A stretch of DNA of 64,000 nt from Nocardiopsis eucommiae (GTDB lineage Bacteria; Actinomycetota; Actinomycetes; Streptosporangiales; Streptosporangiaceae), in NCBI GenBank assembly GCA_018388625.1, contig CP074402.1, positions 124,001-188,000 on the forward strand, written 5' to 3'. Positions within the stretch are counted from its first letter, which is position 1, and every line of letters begins with the position of its first letter. Under the pieces are notes generated by a model. That model searched no databases and was not told the DNA's origin. It saw only the letters and a list, made by a program, of their open reading frames with translations. Position numbers and translations under genes: made by a program. This document shows, in pieces, positions 1 through 7,740 of this stretch.

Positions 1-690
1 GGGGACGTAACCGGTGTGGTGGCCGAGACTGCCCAGGAGGCCGGACAACCATCCGACGACCCGGCGCATGTCCGTTGAGGTGGTGCCCGAAGCAGCCACC
101 CGGCCTCAAGGCGGTGGGCGGCGCAGACACGGGGACCGTGAGGTGTTGGCCGCGATCATCTTCGTGGCGACCACCGGCTGCACCTGGGCCCAGCTCCCAC
201 CGGTCTTCGGCCCCTCCGGTCCCACCGCGCACCGGCGTTTCACCGAGTGGAGCCGGGCCCGGGTGTGGACGAAGCTGCACCGCCTGGTCTTGGACGAACT
301 CGGTTCCCGTGGTGAGCTGGACTGGTCGAGGTGCCCGATCGACTCGGTCAACATGCGTGCTCTCAAAGGGGGAGCTGACGGGTCCGAATCATGTCGATCG
401 GGGAAAGAAAGGGTCGAAGATCCACTTGATCACCGATCGGACCGGGCTTCCGATCTCCATGGCGATCTCGGGTGCGAACCTGCACGACAGCCAAGCTCTA
501 CAACCGCTGATTCGCGCGATTGCACCCATCAGGTCCAGGCGAGGTCGCAGGAGACCTGGCTGGCCGGATGCCGTCGACTCCACCGCCGTTACGAACGCAA
601 AGCCGAGCACTTCCTCGCCTTCGCTGGCATCGCCTGTACGTTGATTTGTTTCCGTAGACTCGCCAGATGAGATGAGCTCTTAGTTCCGGA
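1..690 (+). mobile_element. Right part of a decayed IS5-type insertion sequence
   Basis: The left end lies outside the window. The region is filled by a broken IS5-family transposase and ends shortly after its stop, near the sequence gagatgagctcttag at about 668. I could not pair this with a left terminal repeat because the left end is absent. It borders a resident membrane-protein gene, which suggests an old insertion now degraded. Confidence 0.6.
14..670 (+). pseudogene. IS5-family transposase, frameshifted and internally deleted
   Basis: The N-terminal half reads in one frame (GTG at 14) up to SVNMRALKGG, a typical IS5 DDE transposase block. The next block, KKGSKIHLITDRTG followed by ANLHDSQALQPL, lies in another frame. 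The switch is at the G run near 368-372. The C-terminal block CRRLHRRYERKAEHFLAF is back in the first frame, but the stretch that normally links it (the HADKGYD region with a catalytic Asp and the region up to the catalytic Glu) is missing after about 555. Many actinobacterial IS5 elements use a frameshift at this point, so the shift alone could be functional. The deletion is not. The element should be unable to transpose. Confidence 0.75.
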
Positions 691-730
691 TCGGTGTACC
701 TCAGACCCGGTCTCAGTGCCTTACCGCGCC

Positions 731-1315
731 TTACCGCCACCGCGGGGCGAGGCTGTGCAGGGCCCGCACGAGTTTGTCGGGTTTACGGGAGTCGATGGCC
801 ACGGGGTCACCGTTGCGCGTGTAAAGGACGACCGGGGTGTAGCCGAAGGGGGTGTTCGGGTTGCGGTTCAGCGGGGTCCTGGACCCGATCCGTTCAGGCG
901 TTTGCGGCCCTCGGTCGACCTCGGCGGTCTCCACGGCGAGGCGCTCCACGGGCACCACGTTCCGGCCCACCTTCAGCGCCTGATCGGTGAGGCGGATCCT
1001 GTTGCCGAGGAACTTCAGGAACGGCGCGATGAGCAAGAGCGCCACCGGCATCACCAGGAACAGTCCGCTGAGGAAGAGGACGGCCCCGTAATCGTCCGGT
1101 GCGGAGTCGACGAACATGGCGCCGACCCCGAGCACGTAGACCGTGAGGACGAGGGTGGTCCACAGCCTGGGGGCGTGTTCGCGGTAGACGGTCCCGCCCA
1201 CCACACCACCGGAAACGTAGAGGTACCCGCGCACCCGTTTCCACTGATTCCGCCTCGCATTGTTCTTGCGCCTTTGATCACGGCTCAGCCCATCTCCACC
1301 GGCGACATCGAACAC
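731..1315 (-). CDS. Two-helix membrane protein with PH-like C-terminal domain
   Basis: Unrecognised protein of about 194 residues from the GTG at 1315; the frame stays open to 1447, but that extension does not look protein-like. Two hydrophobic segments (around WTTLVLTVYVLGVGAMFV and LFLSGLFLVMPVALLLIAPF) are followed by a C-terminal part (NRIRLTDQALKVGRNVVPVE) that resembles the PH-like domains of actinobacterial membrane proteins. It is probably a cytoplasmic-membrane protein with a soluble C-terminus. It stands alone next to the IS remnant. The start is uncertain and no function can be assigned. Confidence 0.6.
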   Translation of the reverse strand: MFDVAGGDGLSRDQRRKNNARRNQWKRVRGYLYVSGGVVGGTVYREHAPRLWTTLVLTVYVLGVGAMFVDSAPDDYGAVLFLSGLFLVMPVALLLIAPFLKFLGNRIRLTDQALKVGRNVVPVERLAVETAEVDRGPQTPERIGSRTPLNRNPNTPFGYTPVVLYTRNGDPVAIDSRKPDKLVRALHSLAPRWR

Positions 1316-1600
1316 GAGAGACCATCCTCCAGATTCACGATCGATCAGGCGACTCGGCCGGTGAACACCAGCCCGGAGGGTCCTACGGAGTCCGAATGAT
1401 CCTCTTATCCGCCCTATCAGCGGGAGAATCGTAGCGGAACGGTGCACACGCGAACGGGCCGAAGGTCCTTGCCGACACCCACCCGCGAGTCCGCGCCCGG
1501 GGTTCTGCCGTCCTCATAAGGCCACCCCTCCCCTCACGGCGTTTCGCGGCGTAGGGTCGAAAACCGGAGATCTTGTCGACGGGGGAGGCATGGAGATCGA

Positions 1601-1628
1601 CTGCTCCCCGCGCATGCGGGGATGGTCG
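1601..1628 (+). CRISPR. Solitary type I-E-like CRISPR repeat
   Basis: The 28 bases match the layout of actinobacterial type I-E repeats: CTGCT, then the palindromic core CCCCGCgcatGCGGGG, then the typical ATGGTC tail. Only one copy is present. I found no second repeat, spacer periodicity or cas gene in the window. It sits just outside the terminator of the neighbouring minus-strand operon. The best reading is a relic of a lost array or a transferred fragment. The alternative is a chance hairpin, but the ATGGTC tail outside the stem argues against that. Confidence 0.5.
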
Positions 1629-1660
1629 GGGCCCGGGGGCGAAGCCGCCGCCGGGCCCCG
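1627..1660 (-). terminator. Terminator hairpin of the ATPase operon
   Basis: Perfect 10-bp arms (cggggcccgg / ccgggccccg) enclose a loop that can itself pair as ggc/gcc. It lies 12 bases beyond the stop of the last minus-strand gene. There is no T tract, as is usual in high-GC actinomycetes. Confidence 0.55.
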
Positions 1661-1672
1661 GTCTCTGTTGGT

Positions 1673-2124
1673 TCAGGTCAGGAAGCTGATGGGGTGGGTG
1701 AGGTTCTGGCCCACGATGTCCAGGGCGTTGAGGCCCAGGAGCAGGGTGGAGCTGATGGCGGTGGCTGGCCATCCCCACCAGGGGCGGGGCGCCCGGTGAC
1801 GGCCCCGGGGCGGAACCGGTTCGGGTTCGATGTGGGGCGCGGCCTCGGTCGCTTCTTGTGCGGCTTGTTCGCGGTGTTGGCGGGCCACCTTGACCCAGTG
1901 CGGGAGGGGTCCGTGTTCGAGCATGTACGCCACCCGGGGGTTGCCCTGCATCTGGCGGAGCAGGCGTTCCTGCCTGGCCTGGTGTGTCTCGGTCCAGGCA
2001 GACGCTGATTCCAGGGCCGGAACGCCTGGCCGGGGTGAGCGTGTGTTCGTCCGGGGAAGCGGTGGCCTCGGGGCGCGGTCAGGACGGACCGGATCTCCTC
2101 CCTGACCTGGGCACTGCCGGTCAT
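1673..2124 (-). CDS. Small protein with C-terminal membrane anchor, last gene of ATPase operon
   Basis: Unrecognised. The ATG at 2124 overlaps the stop of the upstream ATPase gene as ATGA, implying translational coupling. The N-terminus MTGSAQVREEIRSVL and the C-terminal two thirds lie in different frames. Adding one base to the G run at 2070-2073 joins them into about 150 residues. The middle (TETHQARQERLLRQMQGNPR) is helical and charged. The C-terminus PWWGWPATAISSTLLLGLNA is a likely single membrane helix. It may tether or signal for the two ATPases upstream, but that is inference from position only. Confidence 0.5.
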
Positions 2125-2675
2125 CGGGCACCACCACAGGAGTTCCCAGCATCGATCAGAGTGGGGTGGGTGAACTCGGCCCAGATCACGGTGCCGAGCC
2201 CGGCGCAGAACGGGAAGTCCAGCACCGGGCGGAATCCCCATCGGGATGCCAGCTCGCCCACCATGAGCAGGCCGCGTCCGCGTTCGGTGCGCTCGCAGTC
2301 CCACTTCGTGCGCCTGCGGGGCATCCTCGGAGAGGTATCGGTAACGGCGTCGGCGGGGGTGCCGTCGTCGATGATCGAGATCCGCACCGTTCCCGGCCGT
2401 GGCAGGTCCAGGGTGCGGACCACGCGTCCGTCAGGGTCTTCTCCGGAGCGGGAGTGTTCGCAGGCGTTGGCGAACATCTCACTCAGACACAGGACCATCT
2501 CCTCCTGAGCTTCGACCGGGAGGCTGGTCATCCGGTCGAGGTCGCAGGTGAGGTCGGTGCGGACCTGGCTGGTCTGGGAGAGCTGGCCGGGGTAGACGCG
2601 GCACTCCCACCGAGACTCGTTGTCGGGTGGGCTGTTCGTGTGGTCGAGGGCAGGGGTGTGCGGCACAATGGCCAT
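2121..2675 (-). CDS. RsbW-like ATP-binding regulatory protein (HATPase_c), copy A
   Basis: Histidine-kinase-like ATPase of the anti-sigma-factor/RsbW type, 184 residues. The N box is visible as LSEMFANACEHS, the G1 box as IIDDGTPAD and the G2 box as GRGLLMVGELASRWG. There is no sensor or dimerisation domain, so it should bind ATP and a protein partner rather than act as a sensor kinase. I chose the ATG at 2675; the frame extends upstream with low-quality sequence. It overlaps the next gene by ATGA. Such proteins commonly accompany XRE/DUF397 pairs in actinomycetes, as here. The partner is unknown. Confidence 0.8.
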   Translation of the reverse strand: MAIVPHTPALDHTNSPPDNESRWECRVYPGQLSQTSQVRTDLTCDLDRMTSLPVEAQEEMVLCLSEMFANACEHSRSGEDPDGRVVRTLDLPRPGTVRISIIDDGTPADAVTDTSPRMPRRRTKWDCERTERGRGLLMVGELASRWGFRPVLDFPFCAGLGTVIWAEFTHPTLIDAGNSCGGAR

Positions 2676-2772
2676 GTCGGCAATCTCTTCTCTTGAACGG
2701 GTTGGGGTGTCGGCCTGCTCTGGGGGTGTTGTCGCACCCGCCAGAGCTTTTTCATGGACTGGCTTCAGGGGC

Positions 2773-3288
2773 TCAGGCAGCGGGCGGAGGTTCCGGGTCA
2801 CTCCTGTGAACACCCAGGTGGCGGTGGGCGAGGAGCCGCAGGAGTTCGGTGCGGTTGGGTGCGGTGATGCGCTCATAGGGGTCCCCGTCGCCGGTCCACC
2901 CCAGTGGGCGTCGGGCCACGAAGGTTTCGTTGGGGACTTGTCCTTCGACGGTCATGTTCCAGTGCTTGTGGAGCAGGGTGCAGAGCACGTGTTCAGGGAT
3001 CGGCAGTGACTCCGGTTTGTTCTGATTCGGGACTGTCCCCGCTACTGGCCTGTTGCCGGGGACTCGTGTGGGTGCGGGGTGGTCGTGGATGGCCTGGTCG
3101 ATCAACCGGACCGCCAGTTCCCCGTCGCTCTCCTCCCGCGCGATCCGCAGGGCTTCCAGGATCACCGGGAGGCGGTTGCGGAGGGTGTGGTTGTGCCACA
3201 CGTCCACCTGAGCGGGAGTCAGATGGGCGGGGGCGGTCAAGGCGTCCTCGGCGGTCGCGAGCAGGTCCCGGGTGCCGATGTCCAACAT
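2773..3288 (-). CDS. Unknown protein between two RsbW-like ATPases
   Basis: Unrecognised soluble protein of 171 residues from the ATG at 3288, whose first base is the last base of the upstream ATPase stop (TGATG), so the two are translationally coupled. The N-terminal half is helical (MLDIGTRDLLATAEDAL, RLPVILEALRIAREE). The C-terminal half contains LLHKHWNMTVEGQVPNETF and an Arg/His-rich end. There is no signal peptide or membrane segment. The position suggests a partner or target of the flanking ATPases. Confidence 0.65.
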   Translation of the reverse strand: MLDIGTRDLLATAEDALTAPAHLTPAQVDVWHNHTLRNRLPVILEALRIAREESDGELAVRLIDQAIHDHPAPTRVPGNRPVAGTVPNQNKPESLPIPEHVLCTLLHKHWNMTVEGQVPNETFVARRPLGWTGDGDPYERITAPNRTELLRLLAHRHLGVHRSDPEPPPAA

Positions 3289-3850
3289 CACTGCTCTCCC
3301 TCGATCTGGGTCCATGGGTTGTCAGTGAGGTCGTAGGACAGGTGGAACCAGACCTGGCGGAACTTCGGGTTGCCGTTGTCTCCCCATCGGTCCGCCAGCG
3401 CGTTGACCAGCCCGAGGCCTCGGCCGCTGCCCGGACCCGCGTCGGGGGCCAAGGTGGCGAGGTCGGTAGCGGTGAGGGGCCCGGGGGCCATGGGGTGCCG
3501 GGTGCCCTGGTCCTGGCAGGTCAACGTCATGCCATTCGCGCCTCGGTCCACGGTGAGTGAGTAGGTGCTGCCGTGTTCACTCGACAGAGAGTGAGCGATC
3601 GAGTTGTTGGCCAACTCCGATCCCAGCAGTGTGAACAGGTATCGGAAATCGGTGGAGCGTTCGGCGGCGCTGGTGTCCAGAAACGCCCGCACCAGGGGCA
3701 TCAGGCTGGGGAGTCCGGCGAAGGCGTACTTGCGCTTACGGAACGGGGTGCCCACGGTCCGGGAGAAGTAGTGGGCATGGAAGGGCTTGATGAAGCTGGC
3801 CAGAGGAACCGTCGCCTCGCGGTGGGTCAGTTCGGGGAGAACACGCTCAC
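3288..3850 (-). CDS. RsbW-like ATP-binding regulatory protein (HATPase_c), copy B
   Basis: Second RsbW/HATPase_c protein. The N box is SELANNSIAHSLS, the G1-like motif is CQDQGTRHP and the G2 motif is GSGRGLGLVNALADRWG. Its uninterrupted frame begins at a GTG (3755) with no ribosome site, yet protein-like sequence (PLASFIKPFHAHYFSRTV) continues upstream without a start. Adding one base to the G run at 3834-3837 connects this to the GTG at 3850 (M-SVFSPELTHREA), giving about 187 residues. I prefer that start, though 3755 remains possible. It heads a four-gene minus-strand operon. Confidence 0.7.
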
Positions 3851-4245
3851 GTGGCCACCGCCAACCGTCGTAGCCCGGACAGGACGACTTCCAGGACCTG
3901 CATGGGTGCGGAGTCGATCGGCCTTCGGGGTGCGGGGATCAACGGACCCCGGGAACGAGACGTGGTGGTGCGGGGGTTGGCGGCGAAGGCTCGCACGCGC
4001 GAGGCCTGCCTGGGGCGACGGCGATGGAACGCCACGGACGCGAGATGGCACATGCATGCCAGCGCGGAGAGCTTCAGGGAACGGGGCGCCATGGGCGCAC
4101 ACCTCCGGTACGGACAGTGCCGGGTGGGAAACCCGGCGAGATTGACCAGGTAGCCCCCATGTTCACGCGACCAACCGAAAAACGCAAGACCAACTTTTGA
4201 ATTAGTGAGAGAATCCCAAGTGGTTCCCCTACTTTGAGGTTGGTG
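3851..4245. other. Intergenic region between divergent operons
   Basis: About 400 bases between the ATPase operon and the XRE regulator. Open frames of up to 140 codons exist on the minus strand, but their composition is not convincing as protein and I call no gene. The right part (4180-4235) is noticeably AT-richer and should hold the promoter of the XRE gene. I see no clear operator. Confidence 0.4.
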
Positions 4246-5169
4246 ATGAGTGAAATGTCCGGAAACCAAGAATCAGGCCTAGGATCAGGGCATACCCAGC
4301 AGGCCTCCAGTGAGGAGACACCGTTCGTGGCTTCATCACCGCCGCTCAGCAAGCTGCGCTTGTCGCGCATGCTGCGTGAGAGCAGGGAAGCGTCCGGTCT
4401 GACAGCCGACCAGGTGAACGAGAAGGCGCGCGAGCTCGGCGCCAACAAGGTGTCCGCTTCGACCATCACGAGGATCGAGCGTGATGAGTGGGTGCGCCCG
4501 AAGCTTGAAGTCGTAGAGCTACTACTCGACGTCTACGACATCAAAGACCTGGCGGCGCGAGACGAGTACTTTCGTCTGGCGAAGGAAGCCAGGCGTAAGA
4601 CCTGGTGGCGCAACTATGACGACGTCATCGAGAGCACTCTCATCGGCCTGGAACCGGGAGCTTCACGCATCCGTGACGTTGCCTTGGCCGTGATCCCTGG
4701 GCTTCTCCAGACGCGCCCCTACGCGCGAGCAGTCATCGTGGGGGCTGGCATCGTTGATGCTGAGGAGATTGATCGACGTGTGGAAGCCAGGATGCTGCGG
4801 CAGCAGATCTTGGCTCCGGCAGCGGAAGGCCCGAAGTACTGGTGCATCCTTGATGAGTCGGCGCTCCGCAAGGTCCCTGCCGAGATGCGAGATCAACAGA
4901 TCCGGCATCTCCTAGAGATTCAGCGCCCTGACCTGCGCATCCAGGTCCTTCCTGATTCGGCTGGCTTGCATGCGGCGATTGCAGGCGGCTTTACTCTTCT
5001 CGACTTCGCGGAAGACTCTGGACTCGCCTACACCGAAAGCGCGGCCAGTCAGCGCGTGCACGATGATGAAGAGGACGTCGAAGCGTTCGACCAGGTGTAC
5101 TCATACGTGAGCGCATCAGCCCTCGGCATCCAGGAGTCTGTTCAGCTCCTGGAGAGCTTGATCAGCTAA
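4246..5169 (+). CDS. XRE-family regulator with DUF5753 domain (WhiJ-like)
   Basis: Helix-turn-helix regulator of 307 residues. The HTH lies at about residues 30-95 (LRESREASGLTADQVNEKA, then SASTITRIERDEW). The DUF5753 ligand/partner domain follows (VIPGLLQTRPYARAVIVGAG, RRVEARMLRQQIL, then ALGIQESVQLLESLI at the end). The ATG at 4246 has GAGG seven bases upstream. Ten bases downstream lies a DUF397 gene, the standard partner of this family, described in Streptomyces for whiJ- and abaA-type loci. The codon use is less GC-biased than its neighbours. It probably controls the locus and perhaps development, by analogy. Confidence 0.88.
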   Translation: MSEMSGNQESGLGSGHTQQASSEETPFVASSPPLSKLRLSRMLRESREASGLTADQVNEKARELGANKVSASTITRIERDEWVRPKLEVVELLLDVYDIKDLAARDEYFRLAKEARRKTWWRNYDDVIESTLIGLEPGASRIRDVALAVIPGLLQTRPYARAVIVGAGIVDAEEIDRRVEARMLRQQILAPAAEGPKYWCILDESALRKVPAEMRDQQIRHLLEIQRPDLRIQVLPDSAGLHAAIAGGFTLLDFAEDSGLAYTESAASQRVHDDEEDVEAFDQVYSYVSASALGIQESVQLLESLIS

Positions 5170-5179
5170 GGACCCGATC

Positions 5180-5371
5180 ATGCAATCCCACTCGACCCTG
5201 AACTTCCGCAAGTCCAGCTACAGCGGAGGCCGCACCGACAACTGTGTCGAGGTCGCTGACTTCCCTCAGGGGTCGGCCGTGCGCGACACGCAGTACCGCG
5301 AAGACGGATACCTTGCCTTCCCCACCGAGGAGTGGACCGCGCTCCTGGTAGGGGTTCGCGCCACCGTGTAG
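5180..5371 (+). CDS. DUF397 protein, partner of XRE regulator
   Basis: 63-residue DUF397 protein with the family signature: FRKSSYSGG near the N-terminus, NCVEVAD in the middle, AVRDTQ, then FPTEEWTALLVGVR at the end. The start ATG lies 10 bases after the regulator stop, so both are probably on one transcript. DUF397 proteins are small acidic partners of XRE/DUF5753 proteins. Their biochemical role is unsettled; an antitoxin-like or modulator role has been proposed for the family. Confidence 0.88.
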   Translation: MQSHSTLNFRKSSYSGGRTDNCVEVADFPQGSAVRDTQYREDGYLAFPTEEWTALLVGVRATV

Positions 5372-5382
5372 GTCACACGCAC

Positions 5383-5414
5383 ACAGGCCCCGACTGAACC
5401 CAGTCGGGGCCTGT
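5383..5414 (+). terminator. Strong terminator after XRE-DUF397 pair
   Basis: Perfect 14-bp stem with an aacc loop (acaggccccgactg / cagtcggggcctgt), 11 bases past the DUF397 stop. It separates this pair from the second DUF397 gene. Confidence 0.8.
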
Positions 5415-5594
5415 CCGTTGCACTACCTGATGCAATCCCGCGAACACTGAATCCGGCTGTCCTACGGCCAGGAAGCATCCGTGTCCACAGCTGGACAGGA
5501 GTTCGCGAAGTCTTCCTCTGAACACGAGGTGTAGCCGGGGGCAGGACCGTGCATGAGTCAGTCAGTGCCCTCACCCCCTAGCGGAGGTCCTCAG

Positions 5595-5831
5595 ATGCTG
5601 CATCCCCACACCGACGAACTCGTCTTCGACAAGTCCAGTTACAGCGACCGTAACAACTGTGTGGAAGTCGCCCGCTTCCGCAAGTCCAGCTATAGCGCGA
5701 CCCAGAACGACTGTGTCGAGGTTGCTGACCTGCCCACCGGCGCCGCTGTCCGCGACACCCAGAACAGGGAACTCGGCACGCTGACCTTCCCCTCCCACGA
5801 ATGGTCCGCGCTGCTTCGTGTCTCCAGGTAG
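5595..5831 (+). CDS. Second DUF397 protein with internally duplicated N-terminal motif
   Basis: 78 residues from the ATG at 5595, preceded by GGAGG seven bases upstream. It has the DUF397 signature twice at the front: FDKSSYSDRNNCVEVARFRK, then a second KSSYS...DCVEVAD block, followed by the normal AVRDTQ and FPSHEWSALL end. The duplication makes it longer than usual. It has no XRE gene of its own and lies behind the first pair's terminator, so it is a solo copy, perhaps answering to the same regulator. Confidence 0.82.
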   Translation: MLHPHTDELVFDKSSYSDRNNCVEVARFRKSSYSATQNDCVEVADLPTGAAVRDTQNRELGTLTFPSHEWSALLRVSR

Positions 5832-5841
5832 CCAGGTACCG

Positions 5842-5870
5842 AAGGCCCCGACCCTGGTGGCCGGGGCCTT
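5842..5870. terminator. Bidirectional terminator between DUF397 and PfkB kinase
   Basis: Stem aaggccccg / cggggcctt, with further partial pairing inside. It lies between convergent genes, 10 bases from the DUF397 stop and 2 bases from the kinase stop, so it can serve both. Confidence 0.7.
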
Positions 5871-5872
5871 CC

Positions 5873-6798
5873 TCACTCGCGAGCACTGAGGAACTTCTCC
5901 AACTCCTCCTGATCGGGAGAAGTCGCGGGGCCGGGGCGGGTGACGGCGAGCGCCGCAGCCGCGTTGGCTCGGCGGGCGGCCTCCCACACCGAACTCCCCG
6001 AGGCCAGAGCGGCGATGAACACCCCGACGTGCGCGTCGCCCGCGCCGGTGGTGTCCACAGCGGTCACCGCGAACCCCGGGACCCGGCGGTGCCCAGATTC
6101 CCCCGTGGCGACCAGGCATCCCTCGGCGGAATCACGCAGCACCACCACACCACCGGGGGCCACACGCTCCACCAGCATCGCGGCAGCGGCCCGCAGGTCG
6201 GCAGTCCCGGTGACCGTGACGGCCTCCGCCGCACTCAGGCTGAGCACGTCCGTCCGTGCCAGCACCGTCGCGAGCGTCTCAGCCGGAACATCGCCCACCA
6301 CCGGCGCCGGGTCCAGCACCAGCCGCACCCCGAGAGGAAGCTCACCGATCCAGGTGACCAGCTCCTCCGCGCGCGGCCCTGGCAACAGCGAGTACCCCAC
6401 CGTGTAGACGAAGTCCCCCGGCTCCGGGCGCAGGGCACGCAGATCCTCCAAGGGAAGATCCATCTCGGCACCCAGGTTCGTGACGAAGCTCCGTTCAGCG
6501 GAGGCGTCCACCAGCGCCACACAGAAACCCGTGTCCTCGGGACGAGGCGGGTGCGCGCACGCGACCCCCGCATCGCTCAGCGCGGCCCGGACCAGGTCAC
6601 CGTGCGGACCCGTCCCGTGCGCACCCCCGTACACGACCTCCATCCCGGCCCGCGTCGCCGCCGCGATCACGTTGAACCCCCACCGGGAACGCGGCGCGCA
6701 CTGCTGGCGAGCACACCCCCACCCCGCTCCGGCAGGTGGTCGACGGTCATGACGACATCCACGATCACCGGTCCCACATGGTGCAGGCGAACGCTCAT
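5873..6798 (-). CDS. PfkB-family carbohydrate kinase
   Basis: Ribokinase/PfkB sugar kinase, about 308 residues once repaired. The N-terminus (MSVRLHHVGPVIVDVVMTVD...) and the rest lie in different frames. One base added to the C run at 6677-6681 restores the family motif PGGGFNV. The C-terminal signature DTTGAGDAHVGVFIAAL carries the catalytic Asp and anion hole. The ATG at 6798 has an AAGGGG ribosome site. The substrate is unknown (ribose, fructose or a nucleoside are typical). It is divergent from a VOC gene. Confidence 0.82.
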
Positions 6799-6903
6799 TC
6801 CTGGGCCCCTTCTTCGGCTTGTTGTCAAGACTTTGCCCTGCTCAGCCCCGGTATGGCAGCGCCCGGGAGCAGACTCGAACGTGGAGTCACGACGGGAGGC
6901 ATC

Positions 6904-7696
6904 ATGATCACCACCGACTACGTGATCGGTTCGCCCTGCTGGATCGAACTGACCACCTCCGACGTGGACCGTGCGACCGACTTCTACGGTCGAGTGTTCG
7001 GCTGGACGACGGAGTCCGCGGGCCCGGACACCGGCGGCTACATGCTGATCAGATACGAAGGATCCCTGATCGGCGGCCTCGGGCCGAAGATGTCCGAGGA
7101 CCAGCCCGTCAGCTGGTCCCTCTACTTCAACACCCCTGACCTGGACGCGACGTTCAACCGCGCGCGGGAACTGGGCGCCACACCCTACGTGGAACCCACG
7201 GACGTCATGGGCCTGGGCAGGATGGCCTACGTGGCCGACCCGCAGGGCGGCTCGGTCTCGCTCTGGGAGGCCGGAACCCTCCCGGGCATGGAACGCACCG
7301 ACGACCCGAACACCCTCGTGTGGGCGGAACTGTGGACCCCTCGGCACAGGGCGCCAGGGACTTCTACAGCGGCCTCTTCGGGTGGGAGTTCGAGGCCTTC
7401 GAGCTCCCCGGCGACACGGGTGTGTACTCCGTGGCCCGCCCGGCGGGCCTGGGGACGACCGCGCCTTCGGCGGGATCATGGGGGTCGACGCCGCCGACCT
7501 GCCCGCCACCCGTGGCGCGGCCGACTGGCACCCCGTCTTCCACGTCACCGACTGCGACGCGACCGTGGCGGATATGACCGCCGCCGGCGGCCACATCCAC
7601 ATGGGTCCGGACGACGTCCCGGGCGTGGGACGCCTGGCCGTGGGCGCCGACCCGTTCGGCGCCGGGTACGTGCTGCTCACCCCGAACCCGGGGTAG
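6904..7696 (+). CDS. VOC (glyoxalase/dioxygenase fold) protein with two domains
   Basis: Two tandem VOC domains: an N-terminal one starting PCWIELTTSDVDRATDFYG and a second starting VWAELWTPSAQGARDFYSGL, about 264 residues in all. As sequenced it is broken twice, at the C run 7337-7340 and the G run 7451-7454, and each is repaired by one base. The layout matches actinobacterial paired-VOC proteins often named hydroxylases (CFP-30B type), whose true activity is uncertain. The ATG at 6904 follows GGGAGG. Confidence 0.8.
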
Positions 7697-7703
7697 GCCC
7701 CGC

Positions 7704-7732
7704 CCCCGCTCCGTGGGGCACACGGAGCGGGG
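7704..7732. terminator. Bidirectional terminator
   Basis: Perfect 12-bp stem (ccccgctccgtg / cacggagcgggg) with a 5-base loop between the convergent VOC and acyl-CoA synthetase genes. Confidence 0.75.
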
Positions 7733-7740
7733 ACCGGCTC

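Noticed and set aside
1601..1660. A CRISPR array
   Set aside because: Only one repeat is present and there is no periodicity of 60-62 bases on either side.
3847..4269. 140-codon minus-strand frame in the XRE/ATPase intergenic region
   Set aside because: Arg/Pro/Ser-rich with no homology features, and it would overlap the XRE promoter.
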